Positions 1 through 6,416 are shown, counted from the first letter of the stretch. The stretch is 6,808 nucleotides of DNA from Rhodoferax sp. (GCA_028292305.1 JAQGMQ010000456.1:1-6808); one strand, 5' to 3'. The notes: generated by a model not told the origin, from the sequence alone. Numbers and translations are program-made.

Positions 1-236
1 TGGATAGATATCTGGACAACATGTGGGCGATCTGTGGATCGCCTGTGTGCCACAGCATTCCGTACCGCATGGTGGTTTTCAGGATTTTCGATATGCTCAG
101 AACAGTTGGAGCCGAGCCCTGATTCTATCCAAATTCGTCATTAGCCTCGCCAGTAAGTTAGTGCCTGCAAACTTAGCGCCGTGTTTTGCGTTCCAAGAAA
201 TTTTTGTTACAGGCTCTACAACACCGCTCAGCGGTC
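1..236. other. Non-coding region downstream of the mucD terminator
   Basis: This stretch is visibly richer in A and T than the coding DNA beside it. The one long open frame on the plus strand (23-277) resembles no protein family I know and runs through the terminator, so I treat the region as intergenic. It holds an 8-bp palindrome (AGATATCT, 6-13), overlapping inverted repeats at 26-55, and a small palindrome ACCGCTCAGCGGT at 223-235 next to the terminator's T-tract. A TAGAAT on the minus strand at 127-122 resembles a -10 box for a gene further left, but no matching -35 is visible at normal spacing. No RNA gene is recognised. Confidence 0.6.
26..55. repeat. Overlapping inverted repeats
   Basis: GGCGAT (26-31) and ATCGCC (38-43) form a perfect 6-bp inverted repeat around CTGTGG (32-37). 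That loop sequence is itself the exact reverse complement of CCACAG at 50-55. A third small pair, CTGTG/CACAG (43-47 and 51-55), shares the same right arm. The pairings compete, so only one or two could form together. There is no T-tract on either side, so this is not a standard terminator. Its role is unknown. Confidence 0.4.
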
Positions 237-272
237 AAAAAAAGGCCCCAAACCCGAGCCCGGGTTGGGGGC
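237..272 (-). terminator. Intrinsic terminator of the rpoE-rseA-rseB-mucD operon
   Basis: Read on the minus strand, about 20 nt after the mucD stop codon, there is a 12-bp GC-rich stem (arms 261-272 and 245-256) with one internal mismatch and a 4-nt loop. One C follows, then seven consecutive T (243-237). This is the textbook form of a Rho-independent terminator. On the plus strand the hairpin is followed by ATTGACC, not a T-run, so it should work only for minus-strand transcription. It marks the end of the transcription unit. Confidence 0.92.
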
Positions 273-292
273 ATTGACCAGCACGGTCGGGT

Positions 293-1762
293 TTACTTGC
301 TCGGACGGATGAGCGCGTAGCTGGCCCATTCGCCACGCCGGAACAGCACGTTGATCGGCTTGCTCTTGTCGACCTTGGCCACGGCGGCCTCGAATTCCTT
401 GACGCTTGCCACTTCGGTGTTGGCGATGGCCACGATGACGTCGCCCTCGCGCACACCAGCACGTGCAGCGCCGTCGGTGGCTGCGTCCACACGCACGCCG
501 CCCTTGAGCTTCAGCTCTTTCTTCTGCACGTCCGTCAGGTCGCTGATGGCCAGGCCCAGCAGCTGGCCACCCGGCGTGGCTTTGGGCTTGTCTTCCTTGT
601 CGACGGCCTTCGCCGTGGGCTTCTCGGCTTCGATCTCGGCGATCACCACGGTCAGGTCCTTGGTGCTGCCGCGGCGGAACACCGTCAGCGCGCTCTTGGT
701 GCCAGGCTTGGTGTTGCCCACCATGCGCGGCAGGTCGGAGAAGCGGTCGATCGCCTTGCCATCGAACTTGACGACGATGTCACCGGCTTCGACGCCCGCC
801 TTCTCGGCCGGCGACCCGGCTTCTACGCCGCGCACCAGCGCGCCCTGCGGCTTGCCCAGGCCGATGGACTCGGCCACGTCCTTGGTGACCTGGTCGATCT
901 GCACGCCGATGCGGCCACGCGATACGCGGCCCACCGTGCGCAGCTGTTCGCTGACACGGGTGGCCTCGTCGATCGGGATGGCAAACGAGATGCCCATGAA
1001 ACCACCCGAGCGCGAATAGATCTGGCTGTTGATGCCGACCACTTCGCCGCGCATGTTGATCAGCGGGCCACCGGAATTGCCGGGGTTGATGGCCACGTCG
1101 GTCTGAATGAACGGCAGGTATTCACCGGTGTCGCGCTGCTTGGCGCTGACGATGCCGGCGGTGACGGTGTTCTCGAGGCCGAACGGCGAGCCGATGGCCA
1201 TCACCCATTCCCCGACCTTGAGGCGGCCCACATCGCCCATCTTGACCGCGGGCAGGCCCGTGGCCTCGATGCGCACCACGGCGACATCGGTGCGTTTGTC
1301 GGAGCCGATGATCTTGGCCTTGAACTCGCGTTTGTCAGTCAGCGTGACGATGACTTCGTCGGCGCCTTCGACCACGTGGGCGTTGGTCATGATGAGGCCA
1401 TCGGCGCTGAGGATGAAGCCCGAGCCAACACCGCGCGGCTGCTCTTCATCGGGCGCCTGCCGGGGCGGGCGTGGCGCCTGGCGCGGCGCATTGGGGTTGT
1501 TAGGGATCGGCATGCCGAAACGGCGGAAGAACTCGAGCATCTCTTCGTCCATGCCGTTCTCGGGTCGGGCCGCGGCTTTCTCGAGCGTGCGAATGTTCAC
1601 CACCGAAGGGCCGACCTGCTCGACCAGGTCGGTGAAGTCGGGCAAGGTGCGTGTCTGTGCCATGGCCGGCTGGACCGGCAACATCGCTGCGGTGGCGGCA
1701 ACCGCCATGGCGCCTGCCAGCGCGACGGAGCGCATTTTCTTCAGATCGGTAAACAACATCAT
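293..1762 (-). CDS. mucD: Periplasmic serine protease/chaperone, DegP/HtrA family (MucD)
   Basis: This is a trypsin-like periplasmic protease that degrades or refolds misfolded envelope proteins. From the ATG at 1762 it is 489 aa. Residues 1-35 form a signal peptide with basic residues near the start, a long Ala-rich core, and likely cleavage after AMA. The catalytic triad is intact: His129 (TNAHVV), Asp159 (KRTDVAVV) and Ser230 (GNSGGPL). Two PDZ domains follow, at about 280-375 and 400-485, which fits DegP/DegQ/MucD rather than single-PDZ DegS. A Pro/Arg-rich linker at about 91-110 lies before the protease core, where the LA loop is expected. An in-frame TTG five codons upstream (1777) has no ribosome site. 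The AAGAAG run before the ATG at 1762 is a modest site, and a second ATG follows directly. The gene begins 72 bp after rseB and ends the operon. DegP and MucD are hard to tell apart, so the symbol rests on the operon. Confidence 0.95.
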   Translation of the reverse strand: MMLFTDLKKMRSVALAGAMAVAATAAMLPVQPAMAQTRTLPDFTDLVEQVGPSVVNIRTLEKAAARPENGMDEEMLEFFRRFGMPIPNNPNAPRQAPRPPRQAPDEEQPRGVGSGFILSADGLIMTNAHVVEGADEVIVTLTDKREFKAKIIGSDKRTDVAVVRIEATGLPAVKMGDVGRLKVGEWVMAIGSPFGLENTVTAGIVSAKQRDTGEYLPFIQTDVAINPGNSGGPLINMRGEVVGINSQIYSRSGGFMGISFAIPIDEATRVSEQLRTVGRVSRGRIGVQIDQVTKDVAESIGLGKPQGALVRGVEAGSPAEKAGVEAGDIVVKFDGKAIDRFSDLPRMVGNTKPGTKSALTVFRRGSTKDLTVVIAEIEAEKPTAKAVDKEDKPKATPGGQLLGLAISDLTDVQKKELKLKGGVRVDAATDGAARAGVREGDVIVAIANTEVASVKEFEAAVAKVDKSKPINVLFRRGEWASYALIRPSK

Positions 1763-1834
1763 CTGGACTTCTTTCAAAACAATAGGTTGCGAGCGAGCCG
1801 CCGGCGTGCGATCGCTTTTGCAGGAGATGGTGAC

Positions 1835-2917
1835 TTATTTGCTGCGCTCAAGGGCCCGCGCAAAAGCCTTCAGGGTTTGTGGCGGCACCTCGCCGACCAC
1901 CGTCACCCACCAGTCACTCACGTGCTGCGAATAGGATTGCGTCGCGCCGATGGCCATGAAGCCTTCCTGCGCGTGCCGCTTGGCATCGAAATTCTCGACG
2001 AACAGCGAGACCGAGGCCAGGCCATCGGAGAAGATCCACTGCAGCGTGCCGTCCGATGCGCCGGCGGTCGGGCTGGCCGGTGTGCCTGCGGGCGACGGGC
2101 CGAAGGTCGGCCCCGCCACCGGGCGCTTGAAACAGCTCATGGGCTTGAAGCCGGGCACCTCGCCCTTCATGGCCCAACCTTCGGCCAGCGCCGTGGTCTT
2201 GACCATCTCGACCTTTTCCATGCGGTAGCCAGCGGTGTTGGCCATCATCTGCGCGAGCTTGTCCATGCGCACCGGCGCGTCGAGCTGCAGCTCGGAGAAA
2301 GCCGCCTGCTCGAGCACACTGCCGTCGGTATCGAGCGTCTGCAGCTTGACCACTAGACCGCTCTTCTTCTCGCTCCAGATGCGGTAGCCGAAGCGCAGCT
2401 TGTCCCTGGGGATCAGGCGCACCACGTCGGCATCGAAGCCGGCCACACGGTCGCTGCCGACGCGCTTGGCGCCGTAGTATTCGGGGATCGACGAATCGCG
2501 CGCCTGCAGCAGATTCGGGAACAGGCCCAGCGACTCGCGGCGCTCCGACTGGGCGACCTTGCTTTCCGGCAGAAAGGTGACGACCTGGTCGTTGTGGCGG
2601 AAGGTGGAACGCGGCGCGCCGGTGAGCGACTCGACACGCTCCATCTGCTGGTCGCCGTTGCACACGTGCCAGATGCGCGCACTCGACAGGCCGGAGCCCG
2701 AAGACACCACGAAGGTGCCCACGTAGGCGCGCTTGCGCGAGGCTTCGTGCATGCGCATCAGCCAGTCGCTCACGCTGCGCTCGGGCTGCGTAGGGGCGGC
2801 TTCCACCGGAGCCGAAGCAGCCCCGGCAGGACCGACGGCAAAGGACTGCGCCCAAAGAGGCGACGCCGCGCAGGCCGCGGCCCACAACAACATCCTGCCT
2901 AGGAACTCACATCGCAT
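1835..2917 (-). CDS. rseB: Sigma-E regulatory protein RseB/MucB
   Basis: This is a periplasmic co-regulator (360 aa) that in known systems binds the outer part of RseA, shields it from proteolysis and responds to envelope lipids or lipopolysaccharide. It has a signal peptide with cleavage probably after LWA at residue 23, a Pro/Ala-rich stretch, then the large N-terminal LolA-like domain (about 45-220, including DWLMRMHEASRKRAYVGTFV and a well-conserved centre around FPNLL). A smaller C-terminal domain (about 240-355) contains PGF, WIFSDGLASVSLFVE and VVGEVPP, as expected for the family. The ATG at 2917 is preferred. Starting at Met9 (2893) would leave only a 15-residue leader with no positive charge, although the ribosome site at 2917 (GGAAAG) is only moderate. 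It starts 27 bp after rseA. A mucC/rseC gene, often next in gammaproteobacteria, is absent. Confidence 0.93.
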   Translation of the reverse strand: MRCEFLGRMLLWAAACAASPLWAQSFAVGPAGAASAPVEAAPTQPERSVSDWLMRMHEASRKRAYVGTFVVSSGSGLSSARIWHVCNGDQQMERVESLTGAPRSTFRHNDQVVTFLPESKVAQSERRESLGLFPNLLQARDSSIPEYYGAKRVGSDRVAGFDADVVRLIPRDKLRFGYRIWSEKKSGLVVKLQTLDTDGSVLEQAAFSELQLDAPVRMDKLAQMMANTAGYRMEKVEMVKTTALAEGWAMKGEVPGFKPMSCFKRPVAGPTFGPSPAGTPASPTAGASDGTLQWIFSDGLASVSLFVENFDAKRHAQEGFMAIGATQSYSQHVSDWWVTVVGEVPPQTLKAFARALERSK

Positions 2918-2944
2918 CGAGGGCTTTCCAGAAACGGTCGCCCC

Positions 2945-3676
2945 TCAACGGGACGGGCCTTCGAAGGTGGCGTTGCGCAGAAAGCCCGCGGGCTTCTGCA
3001 GCGCCGAGGTGCCGCCGAACTGCTTGTGGGCGGCCATCAGTTCGTCCAGGCGCCGGTCGCGGATCATGACCTGCGGCTCGCCGCTGGCCAGGGTGACGGC
3101 CTGTGCGGTGATCGGCGCGGCCGGTGCCGCGGTGGTGGCGGCCACCTGCATGATGCCGCCGGTCGGGTCCGCGGGCGCGGCTTTGGCGACCTGCACGGGG
3201 GCAGGAACCAGCGCCAACTGCTGCGACGCGGCGGGGCTTGCACCGGGCGCGTTGAGCAGGTTCCAGCCGATGGCCGCCACCGCCGCCATGGAGGCGAAAC
3301 CGGCGACCATCTTCCAGCGGAAACCGGCTTCGTTGGCTGCGGCGCGCTGTTGCGCCACCACGTTATTCACGCCATTCGCGCCGCTCGCGACCATGGCGAC
3401 CTCCGCGACCTCGGCAACGGTTGCCGGGCGCGCGAAACCCGGCTCCTGTTTGAAGCGCGTCTGCAGGCGCGCCAGGAAGGCGCTGTCGCCATCGCACTGC
3501 GCAAGTTCGCCGGAGCGCATCACGTCGCCGATGAGGTGGTAGCGGTGCCAGGTGGCCTGCGCGTTGTCGTCGTGCAGCACGGCGTCGACGGCCTTCGCAA
3601 AGGCGGTGCCGCGCAGTTGGCCATCGGCCAATGCGGACAGCATTTCGTGGTCGTTCGAAGTTTGTTCCGTTTTCAT
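2945..3676 (-). CDS. rseA: Anti-sigma-E factor RseA/MucA
   Basis: This single-pass inner-membrane protein should bind RpoE in the cytoplasm and release it when cut during envelope stress. From the ATG at 3676 it is 243 aa. Residues about 8-75 match the RseA N-terminal sigma-binding domain (LSALADGQ, then ATWHRYHLIGDVMRSGE). One membrane helix lies at about 121-143 (WKMVAGFASMAAVAAIGWNL), followed by an Ala/Pro-rich periplasmic part. The C-terminal segment (about 205-240, LDELMAAHKQFGGTSALQ) is one I associate with betaproteobacterial homologues. Three starts are possible: GTG 3685, ATG 3682 and ATG 3676. The last is chosen because AGGTG (3687-3683) sits 6 nt before it. No site-1 protease gene (degS) lies in the window. 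Gaps are 94 bp to rpoE and 27 bp to rseB. Confidence 0.93.
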   Translation of the reverse strand: MKTEQTSNDHEMLSALADGQLRGTAFAKAVDAVLHDDNAQATWHRYHLIGDVMRSGELAQCDGDSAFLARLQTRFKQEPGFARPATVAEVAEVAMVASGANGVNNVVAQQRAAANEAGFRWKMVAGFASMAAVAAIGWNLLNAPGASPAASQQLALVPAPVQVAKAAPADPTGGIMQVAATTAAPAAPITAQAVTLASGEPQVMIRDRRLDELMAAHKQFGGTSALQKPAGFLRNATFEGPSR

Positions 3677-3682
3677 CTGCAT

Positions 3683-3687
3683 CACCT
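3683..3687 (-). promoter_or_regulatory. Ribosome binding site of rseA
   Basis: AGGTG on the minus strand lies 6 nt before the ATG at 3676 and overlaps the two alternative upstream start codons. It is the main reason for choosing the shorter rseA start. Confidence 0.6.
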
Positions 3688-3727
3688 GTTTCTTGCCTTT
3701 ACGGGCATGTGGATTAGCCCTTCCCTC

Positions 3728-3763
3728 ACCGCATTCATCGCATCTACCGCATTCAGCCGAATC
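3728..3763. repeat. Short 9-bp periodic direct repeat in the rpoE-rseA spacer
   Basis: ACCGCATTCA occurs exactly twice (3728-3737 and 3746-3755), 18 bp apart. The 9-mer between them (ATCGCATCT) and the one after (AGCCGAATC) look like degenerate copies, giving roughly four 9-bp units. The tract lies in the 94-bp non-coding gap between the rpoE stop and the rseA start. It may be chance, a small tandem duplication or a protein- or RNA-binding element. Nothing identifies it further. Confidence 0.45.
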
Positions 3764-3770
3764 ACCAGTC

Positions 3771-4436
3771 TCACCACCGCTTGCCAGCCTGGTTTTCCAA
3801 CAGCGGCTTGACGCGTGCCGAGATCGCTTCGCGCGCCCGGAAAATCCGCGAGCGCACCGTGCCGATCGGGCAATTCATGGCTTCGGCGATGTCTTCGTAG
3901 CTCATGCCTTCGATCTCGCGCAGCGTCACCGCCTGCCGCAAATCCTCGGGCAAGGCCTCCATGGCCGCGTTCACCATCGCCGATATCTGCTGGGCCGCAA
4001 GCACGGTATCGGGGGTCTCGTAGCTGATTGGTTCGTTTTCCCGGTGGTAAGTTTCATCTTCGTCATCGGATGAGCGTAAAGCGGCTTCGCTCACCGTGGG
4101 ATCGCGTTTGAAGTCCATCAGCGTCTTCTTGGCGGTGTTGACGGCGATACGGTAGAGCCAGGTGTAGAACTGCGCGTCACCGCGAAACTTGGGCAGCGCG
4201 CGGTAGGCGCGGATGAAGGTTTCCTGGGCGATGTCTTCCACCAGGTCGACATCGCGCACCATGCGGCCGATGAGGCGCTGGATGCGGCGCTGGTACTTGA
4301 TCACCAGCAGCTCGAACGCGCGCTGGTCGCCCGCGACCGTGCGCTCGACCAGCATCAGATCGCTGTCGGCAGCCGTGGCGGGGCCGACCAGGGGATCGGC
4401 GGGCACGGGGTCGACGGGTGGGGGCGTGGAAGTCAT
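3771..4436 (-). CDS. rpoE: RNA polymerase sigma-E factor (ECF family RpoE/AlgU)
   Basis: This ECF sigma factor directs RNA polymerase to envelope-stress promoters. It is 221 aa. Region 2 lies at about 36-104 (GDQRAFELLVIKYQRRIQRL, DVDLVEDIAQETFIRAYRAL, FYTWLYRIAVNTAKK). An acidic linker follows at about 110-148. Region 4 lies at about 152-207, with a helix-turn-helix around MSYEDIAEAMNCPIGTVRSRIFRAREAI. It is longer than the roughly 190-aa E. coli protein because of a Pro-rich N-terminal extension of about 20 residues. The ATG at 4436 has no visible Shine-Dalgarno sequence, but it overlaps the stop of the upstream gene as ATGA, which suggests coupled translation. Met28 (4355) is a possible internal start. 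The neighbours rseA, rseB and mucD confirm the sigma-E assignment over other ECF types. I found no convincing sigma-E-type autoregulated promoter upstream. Confidence 0.95.
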   Translation of the reverse strand: MTSTPPPVDPVPADPLVGPATAADSDLMLVERTVAGDQRAFELLVIKYQRRIQRLIGRMVRDVDLVEDIAQETFIRAYRALPKFRGDAQFYTWLYRIAVNTAKKTLMDFKRDPTVSEAALRSSDDEDETYHRENEPISYETPDTVLAAQQISAMVNAAMEALPEDLRQAVTLREIEGMSYEDIAEAMNCPIGTVRSRIFRAREAISARVKPLLENQAGKRW

Positions 4437-4945
4437 GGTTCAGGCGAGGCAGGTGCGACAGGCACAACGGGTGGCACGGGCGCATCGTCGGACACGGCTT
4501 GCGATCTGGCGGGCGAATATACCGCACGGCGCAGATCGCCCCAGCGTTCGGGCATGCGCGCGCGGTCGGCCCAGCACCACACGCTCGGGCCAGTTTGCGG
4601 CTGCAGACACAGCATCAATTGGCGCTGCAGATCCAGGTGGACGCCGAGTTGCACCGGCAGGGCGTCCTGGTCGCTTTGGTCGCCCCGGTGGCGTTTCGCC
4701 TGCCACAACCAGACCTGGCCGTCCCAGCGCAACATGCCCACACCCATGCGGCGCCAGCTCACCCAGGCCGCCAAGGCTGCAACGGGCAGCGTAGACAAGC
4801 CCAGCCACTGGCGCCATCCCACGGCGGGCACGCCCAGGCACCACCAGCCGACCAGCACGGCGCCCAGCAGCCACGCACCAGCCAGCAGCAGACCGAACAA
4901 AACGGAACGCCCCACCGGGTACGTGACCGATGGGGCGTGGTGCAT
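4433..4945 (-). CDS. Small two-helix membrane protein, YgfX (CptA)-like
   Basis: This is a 170-aa protein. Two hydrophobic helices lie near the N-terminus (about 14-38 and 46-64), followed by a basic turn (SWRRMG) and a cytoplasmic domain. That domain shows LRWDGQVW (72-79), a strand-like VQLGVHLDLQRQLMLCLQP (about 98-116), and WADRARMPERWGDLRR (125-140). This layout and the spaced pattern LRW-x-GQ-x-W ... W-x-x-AD ... W-x-DLRR match my recollection of E. coli YgfX. YgfX is reported as a partner of the flavinylation factor SdhE and as a toxin-like inhibitor of cytoskeletal proteins. The C-terminal 25 residues are a Pro/Val/Ala tail. The last codons overlap rpoE (ATGA). The start at 4945 has no good ribosome site and a strong hairpin covers codons 3-13. 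The frame is real: it is the only one here with family-like features. Function here is inferred, and no sdhE lies nearby. Confidence 0.8.
   Translation of the reverse strand: MHHAPSVTYPVGRSVLFGLLLAGAWLLGAVLVGWWCLGVPAVGWRQWLGLSTLPVAALAAWVSWRRMGVGMLRWDGQVWLWQAKRHRGDQSDQDALPVQLGVHLDLQRQLMLCLQPQTGPSVWCWADRARMPERWGDLRRAVYSPARSQAVSDDAPVPPVVPVAPASPEP
4907..4938 (-). promoter_or_regulatory. Strong hairpin over the start of the YgfX-like gene; possible attenuator
   Basis: Arms 4927-4938 and 4907-4918 are reverse complements at 11 of 12 positions. The odd pair is a G-U in minus-strand RNA, so a full 12-bp stem with an 8-nt loop can form. It covers about codons 3-13 of the YgfX-like gene, some 80 nt after the fabF stop. 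The bases after it (TCCGTTTTG) are only weakly T-rich, so it is not a clean terminator. It could attenuate read-through from fabF or hide the weak start site. Confidence 0.5.
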
Positions 4946-4974
4946 GGCTCAAGCGGCCTTTGACCGGGCAGCCG

Positions 4975-5011
4975 CAGCGGGTGCCGCTGTGCAGCGAAGC
5001 GCCGGTCGCTG
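4975..5011 (-). other. Two hairpins just after fabF
   Basis: In the 74-bp gap after fabF, CAGCGA/TCGCTG (4992-4997 and 5006-5011) forms a 6-bp stem with an 8-nt loop. CAGCGG/CCGCTG (4975-4980 and 4984-4989) forms a 6-bp stem with a 3-nt loop. Neither is followed by a T-run. They may mark the 3' end of the fabF message or influence its stability, but no class of element is recognised. Confidence 0.4.
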
Positions 5012-5019
5012 TTGCGCCA

Positions 5020-6264
5020 TCAAACGCGTTTGAAGACCAGCGTGCCGTTGGTGCCGCCAAAGCCGAAGTTGTTTTTGACCGCGATATCGATCTTCAGGTC
5101 GCGCGCGGTGTTGGCGCAGTAGTCCAGGTCGCATTCCGGGTCCTGGTTGAAGATGGTGATCGTGGGCGGGCTCTTCTGGTGGTAGATCGCCAGGGCGGTG
5201 AACACGCTTTCGATGCCGCCCGCGCCGCCCAGCAAGTGGCCGGTCATGGACTTGGTCGAGTTGACCACCGTCTTCTTGGCGTGGTCGCCCAGCGCCAGCT
5301 TGATGGCGTTGGTTTCGTTCAGGTCGCCCAGCGGCGTGGAGGTGCCGTGTGCGTTGAGGTAGTCGACCTGGTCGGCGTTGACGCCGGCGTTCTTGAGCGC
5401 CATCTGCATCGAGCGGCGCGGGCCGTCGACATCCGGTGCGGTCATGTGGAAGGCGTCACCCGTCAGGCCGAAGCCGATGATCTCGGCGTAGATCTTCGCA
5501 CCGCGGGCCTTGGCGTGTTCGTATTCTTCGAGCACCACCACACCCGCGCCTTCGCCGAGCACGAAGCCGTCGCGGTCCTTGTCCCACGGGCGGGACGCGG
5601 TCTGCGGGTCGTCGTTGCGAAAGCTCAGCGCGCGCGCGGCCGCGAAGCCGCCAATGCCGAGCGGCGACATGGTGGATTCGGAGCCGCCGGCCACCATCAC
5701 GTCGCAGTCGCCGTATTCGATCATGCGGGCCGACTGGCCGATGGCGTGCAGGCCCGTGGTGCAGGCCGTGACGATGGCCAGGTTCAGCCCCTTGAAGCCG
5801 AACTTGATCGACACATGGCCCGAGATCATGTTGATGATCGAGGCCGGCACGAAGAACGGCGACACGCGGCGCGGGCCGCGGTTGACCAGTTCGGCGTGGG
5901 TGTTCTCGATCATCGGCAAGCCACCGATGCCGGAGCCGATGTTGCAGCCGATGCGGGTGGCTTCTTCCTCGCCCAGGGCATCGCCGGTGGGTAGGCCCGA
6001 GTCGGCGACGGCTTCAATGGCTGCCGCCAGGCCGAGGTGGATGAAGCGGTCCATGTGCCGCGCATCCTTCTCGGGAATCAGCGCGGTGATGTCGAACCCT
6101 TTGACTTCACCAGCGAATTTGCACGCGAACGGGGTCGCGTCGAAACTCTTGATGAAATCGATGCCGGACTGACCGGCAAGCAAGGCCGACCATGAATCAG
6201 CCACCGTGTTTCCCACGGGACTGACACACCCTAAACCTGTAACGACGACACGACGACGGGACAT
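5020..6264 (-). CDS. fabF: 3-oxoacyl-ACP synthase II (KAS II)
   Basis: This enzyme condenses malonyl-ACP with acyl-ACP during elongation in type II fatty acid synthesis and in E. coli helps set the unsaturated-chain balance. It is 414 aa, the usual length, and acts in the cytoplasm. The Cys-His-His catalytic set is complete: Cys168 (TACTTG), His306 (NAHGTSTPLGD) and His343 (STKSMTGHLLGGAGG, with the conserved Lys338). The N-terminus (RRRVVVTGLGCVSPVG) and C-terminus (NNFGFGGTNGTLVF) are typical of the family. Two His residues rather than His-Asn separate it from the FabH group, and the neighbours favour FabF over FabB. The ATG at 6264 gives the expected N-terminus. Its leader (AACCAAATAATT) has no Shine-Dalgarno sequence but is AT-rich and likely unstructured. 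It lies 152 bp after acpP. Confidence 0.97.
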   Translation of the reverse strand: MSRRRVVVTGLGCVSPVGNTVADSWSALLAGQSGIDFIKSFDATPFACKFAGEVKGFDITALIPEKDARHMDRFIHLGLAAAIEAVADSGLPTGDALGEEEATRIGCNIGSGIGGLPMIENTHAELVNRGPRRVSPFFVPASIINMISGHVSIKFGFKGLNLAIVTACTTGLHAIGQSARMIEYGDCDVMVAGGSESTMSPLGIGGFAAARALSFRNDDPQTASRPWDKDRDGFVLGEGAGVVVLEEYEHAKARGAKIYAEIIGFGLTGDAFHMTAPDVDGPRRSMQMALKNAGVNADQVDYLNAHGTSTPLGDLNETNAIKLALGDHAKKTVVNSTKSMTGHLLGGAGGIESVFTALAIYHQKSPPTITIFNQDPECDLDYCANTARDLKIDIAVKNNFGFGGTNGTLVFKRV

Positions 6265-6416
6265 AATTATTTGGTTTGGTTAGCCGCTAATGAGCGGCAA
6301 CATGCCGCTCGTGGCGGCGCCGGCGCTGTGAGGCGATGGCCGGCGGTGCAGATGACATCCCACCGCGGCTGCCTCCAGCCGGTCCGCGCGATGCGAGGCA
6401 CCGCGCCGTGACCGCA
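6265..6416 (-). other. Hairpin-rich acpP-fabF spacer
   Basis: There is no coding sequence here. In minus-strand order I see four stems. The first, 6386-6406, has 9 bp with one G-U pair and a 3-nt loop and starts 10 nt after the acpP stop. The second, 6366-6381, has 6 bp and a 4-nt loop. The third, 6304-6318, has 5 bp. The fourth, 6283-6298, is GCCGCT/AGCGGC with a 4-nt loop. None is followed by a T-run. The last stem is followed by an AT-rich stretch that forms the fabF leader. The arrangement would suit a stabilised or processed 3' end of the abundant acpP message, but that is inference. Confidence 0.55.

Noticed and set aside
205..223. TGTT...AACA imperfect palindrome as a regulator site
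   Set aside because: Only the outer four bases and a few inner ones match, which is too weak to support an operator.
23..277. Plus-strand open frame of 84 codons
   Set aside because: It crosses the mucD terminator, resembles no known family and has no ribosome site.
1376..2356. 326-codon plus-strand frame opposite mucD and rseB
   Set aside because: It is His/Arg/Gly-rich antisense shadow spanning two well-supported genes and their gap.
3500..3510. GAACTT on the minus strand inside rseA as a sigma-E -35 box
   Set aside because: No -10 element follows at the required spacing and it lies within coding sequence.
4516..4521. TATATT on the minus strand about 80 bp before rpoE as a promoter -10
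   Set aside because: It matches the -10 consensus well but lies inside the YgfX-like gene and has no acceptable -35 at 16-18 bp.
4440..5060. 206-codon minus-strand frame overlapping the YgfX-like gene
   Set aside because: It is Arg/Gly-rich with frame-shadow composition, runs into fabF, and the competing frame has membrane helices and family-like motifs.
4930..5994. Long 354-codon plus-strand frame opposite fabF
   Set aside because: It is an antisense shadow caused by high GC content. fabF has all catalytic residues and the antisense product has no domain features.
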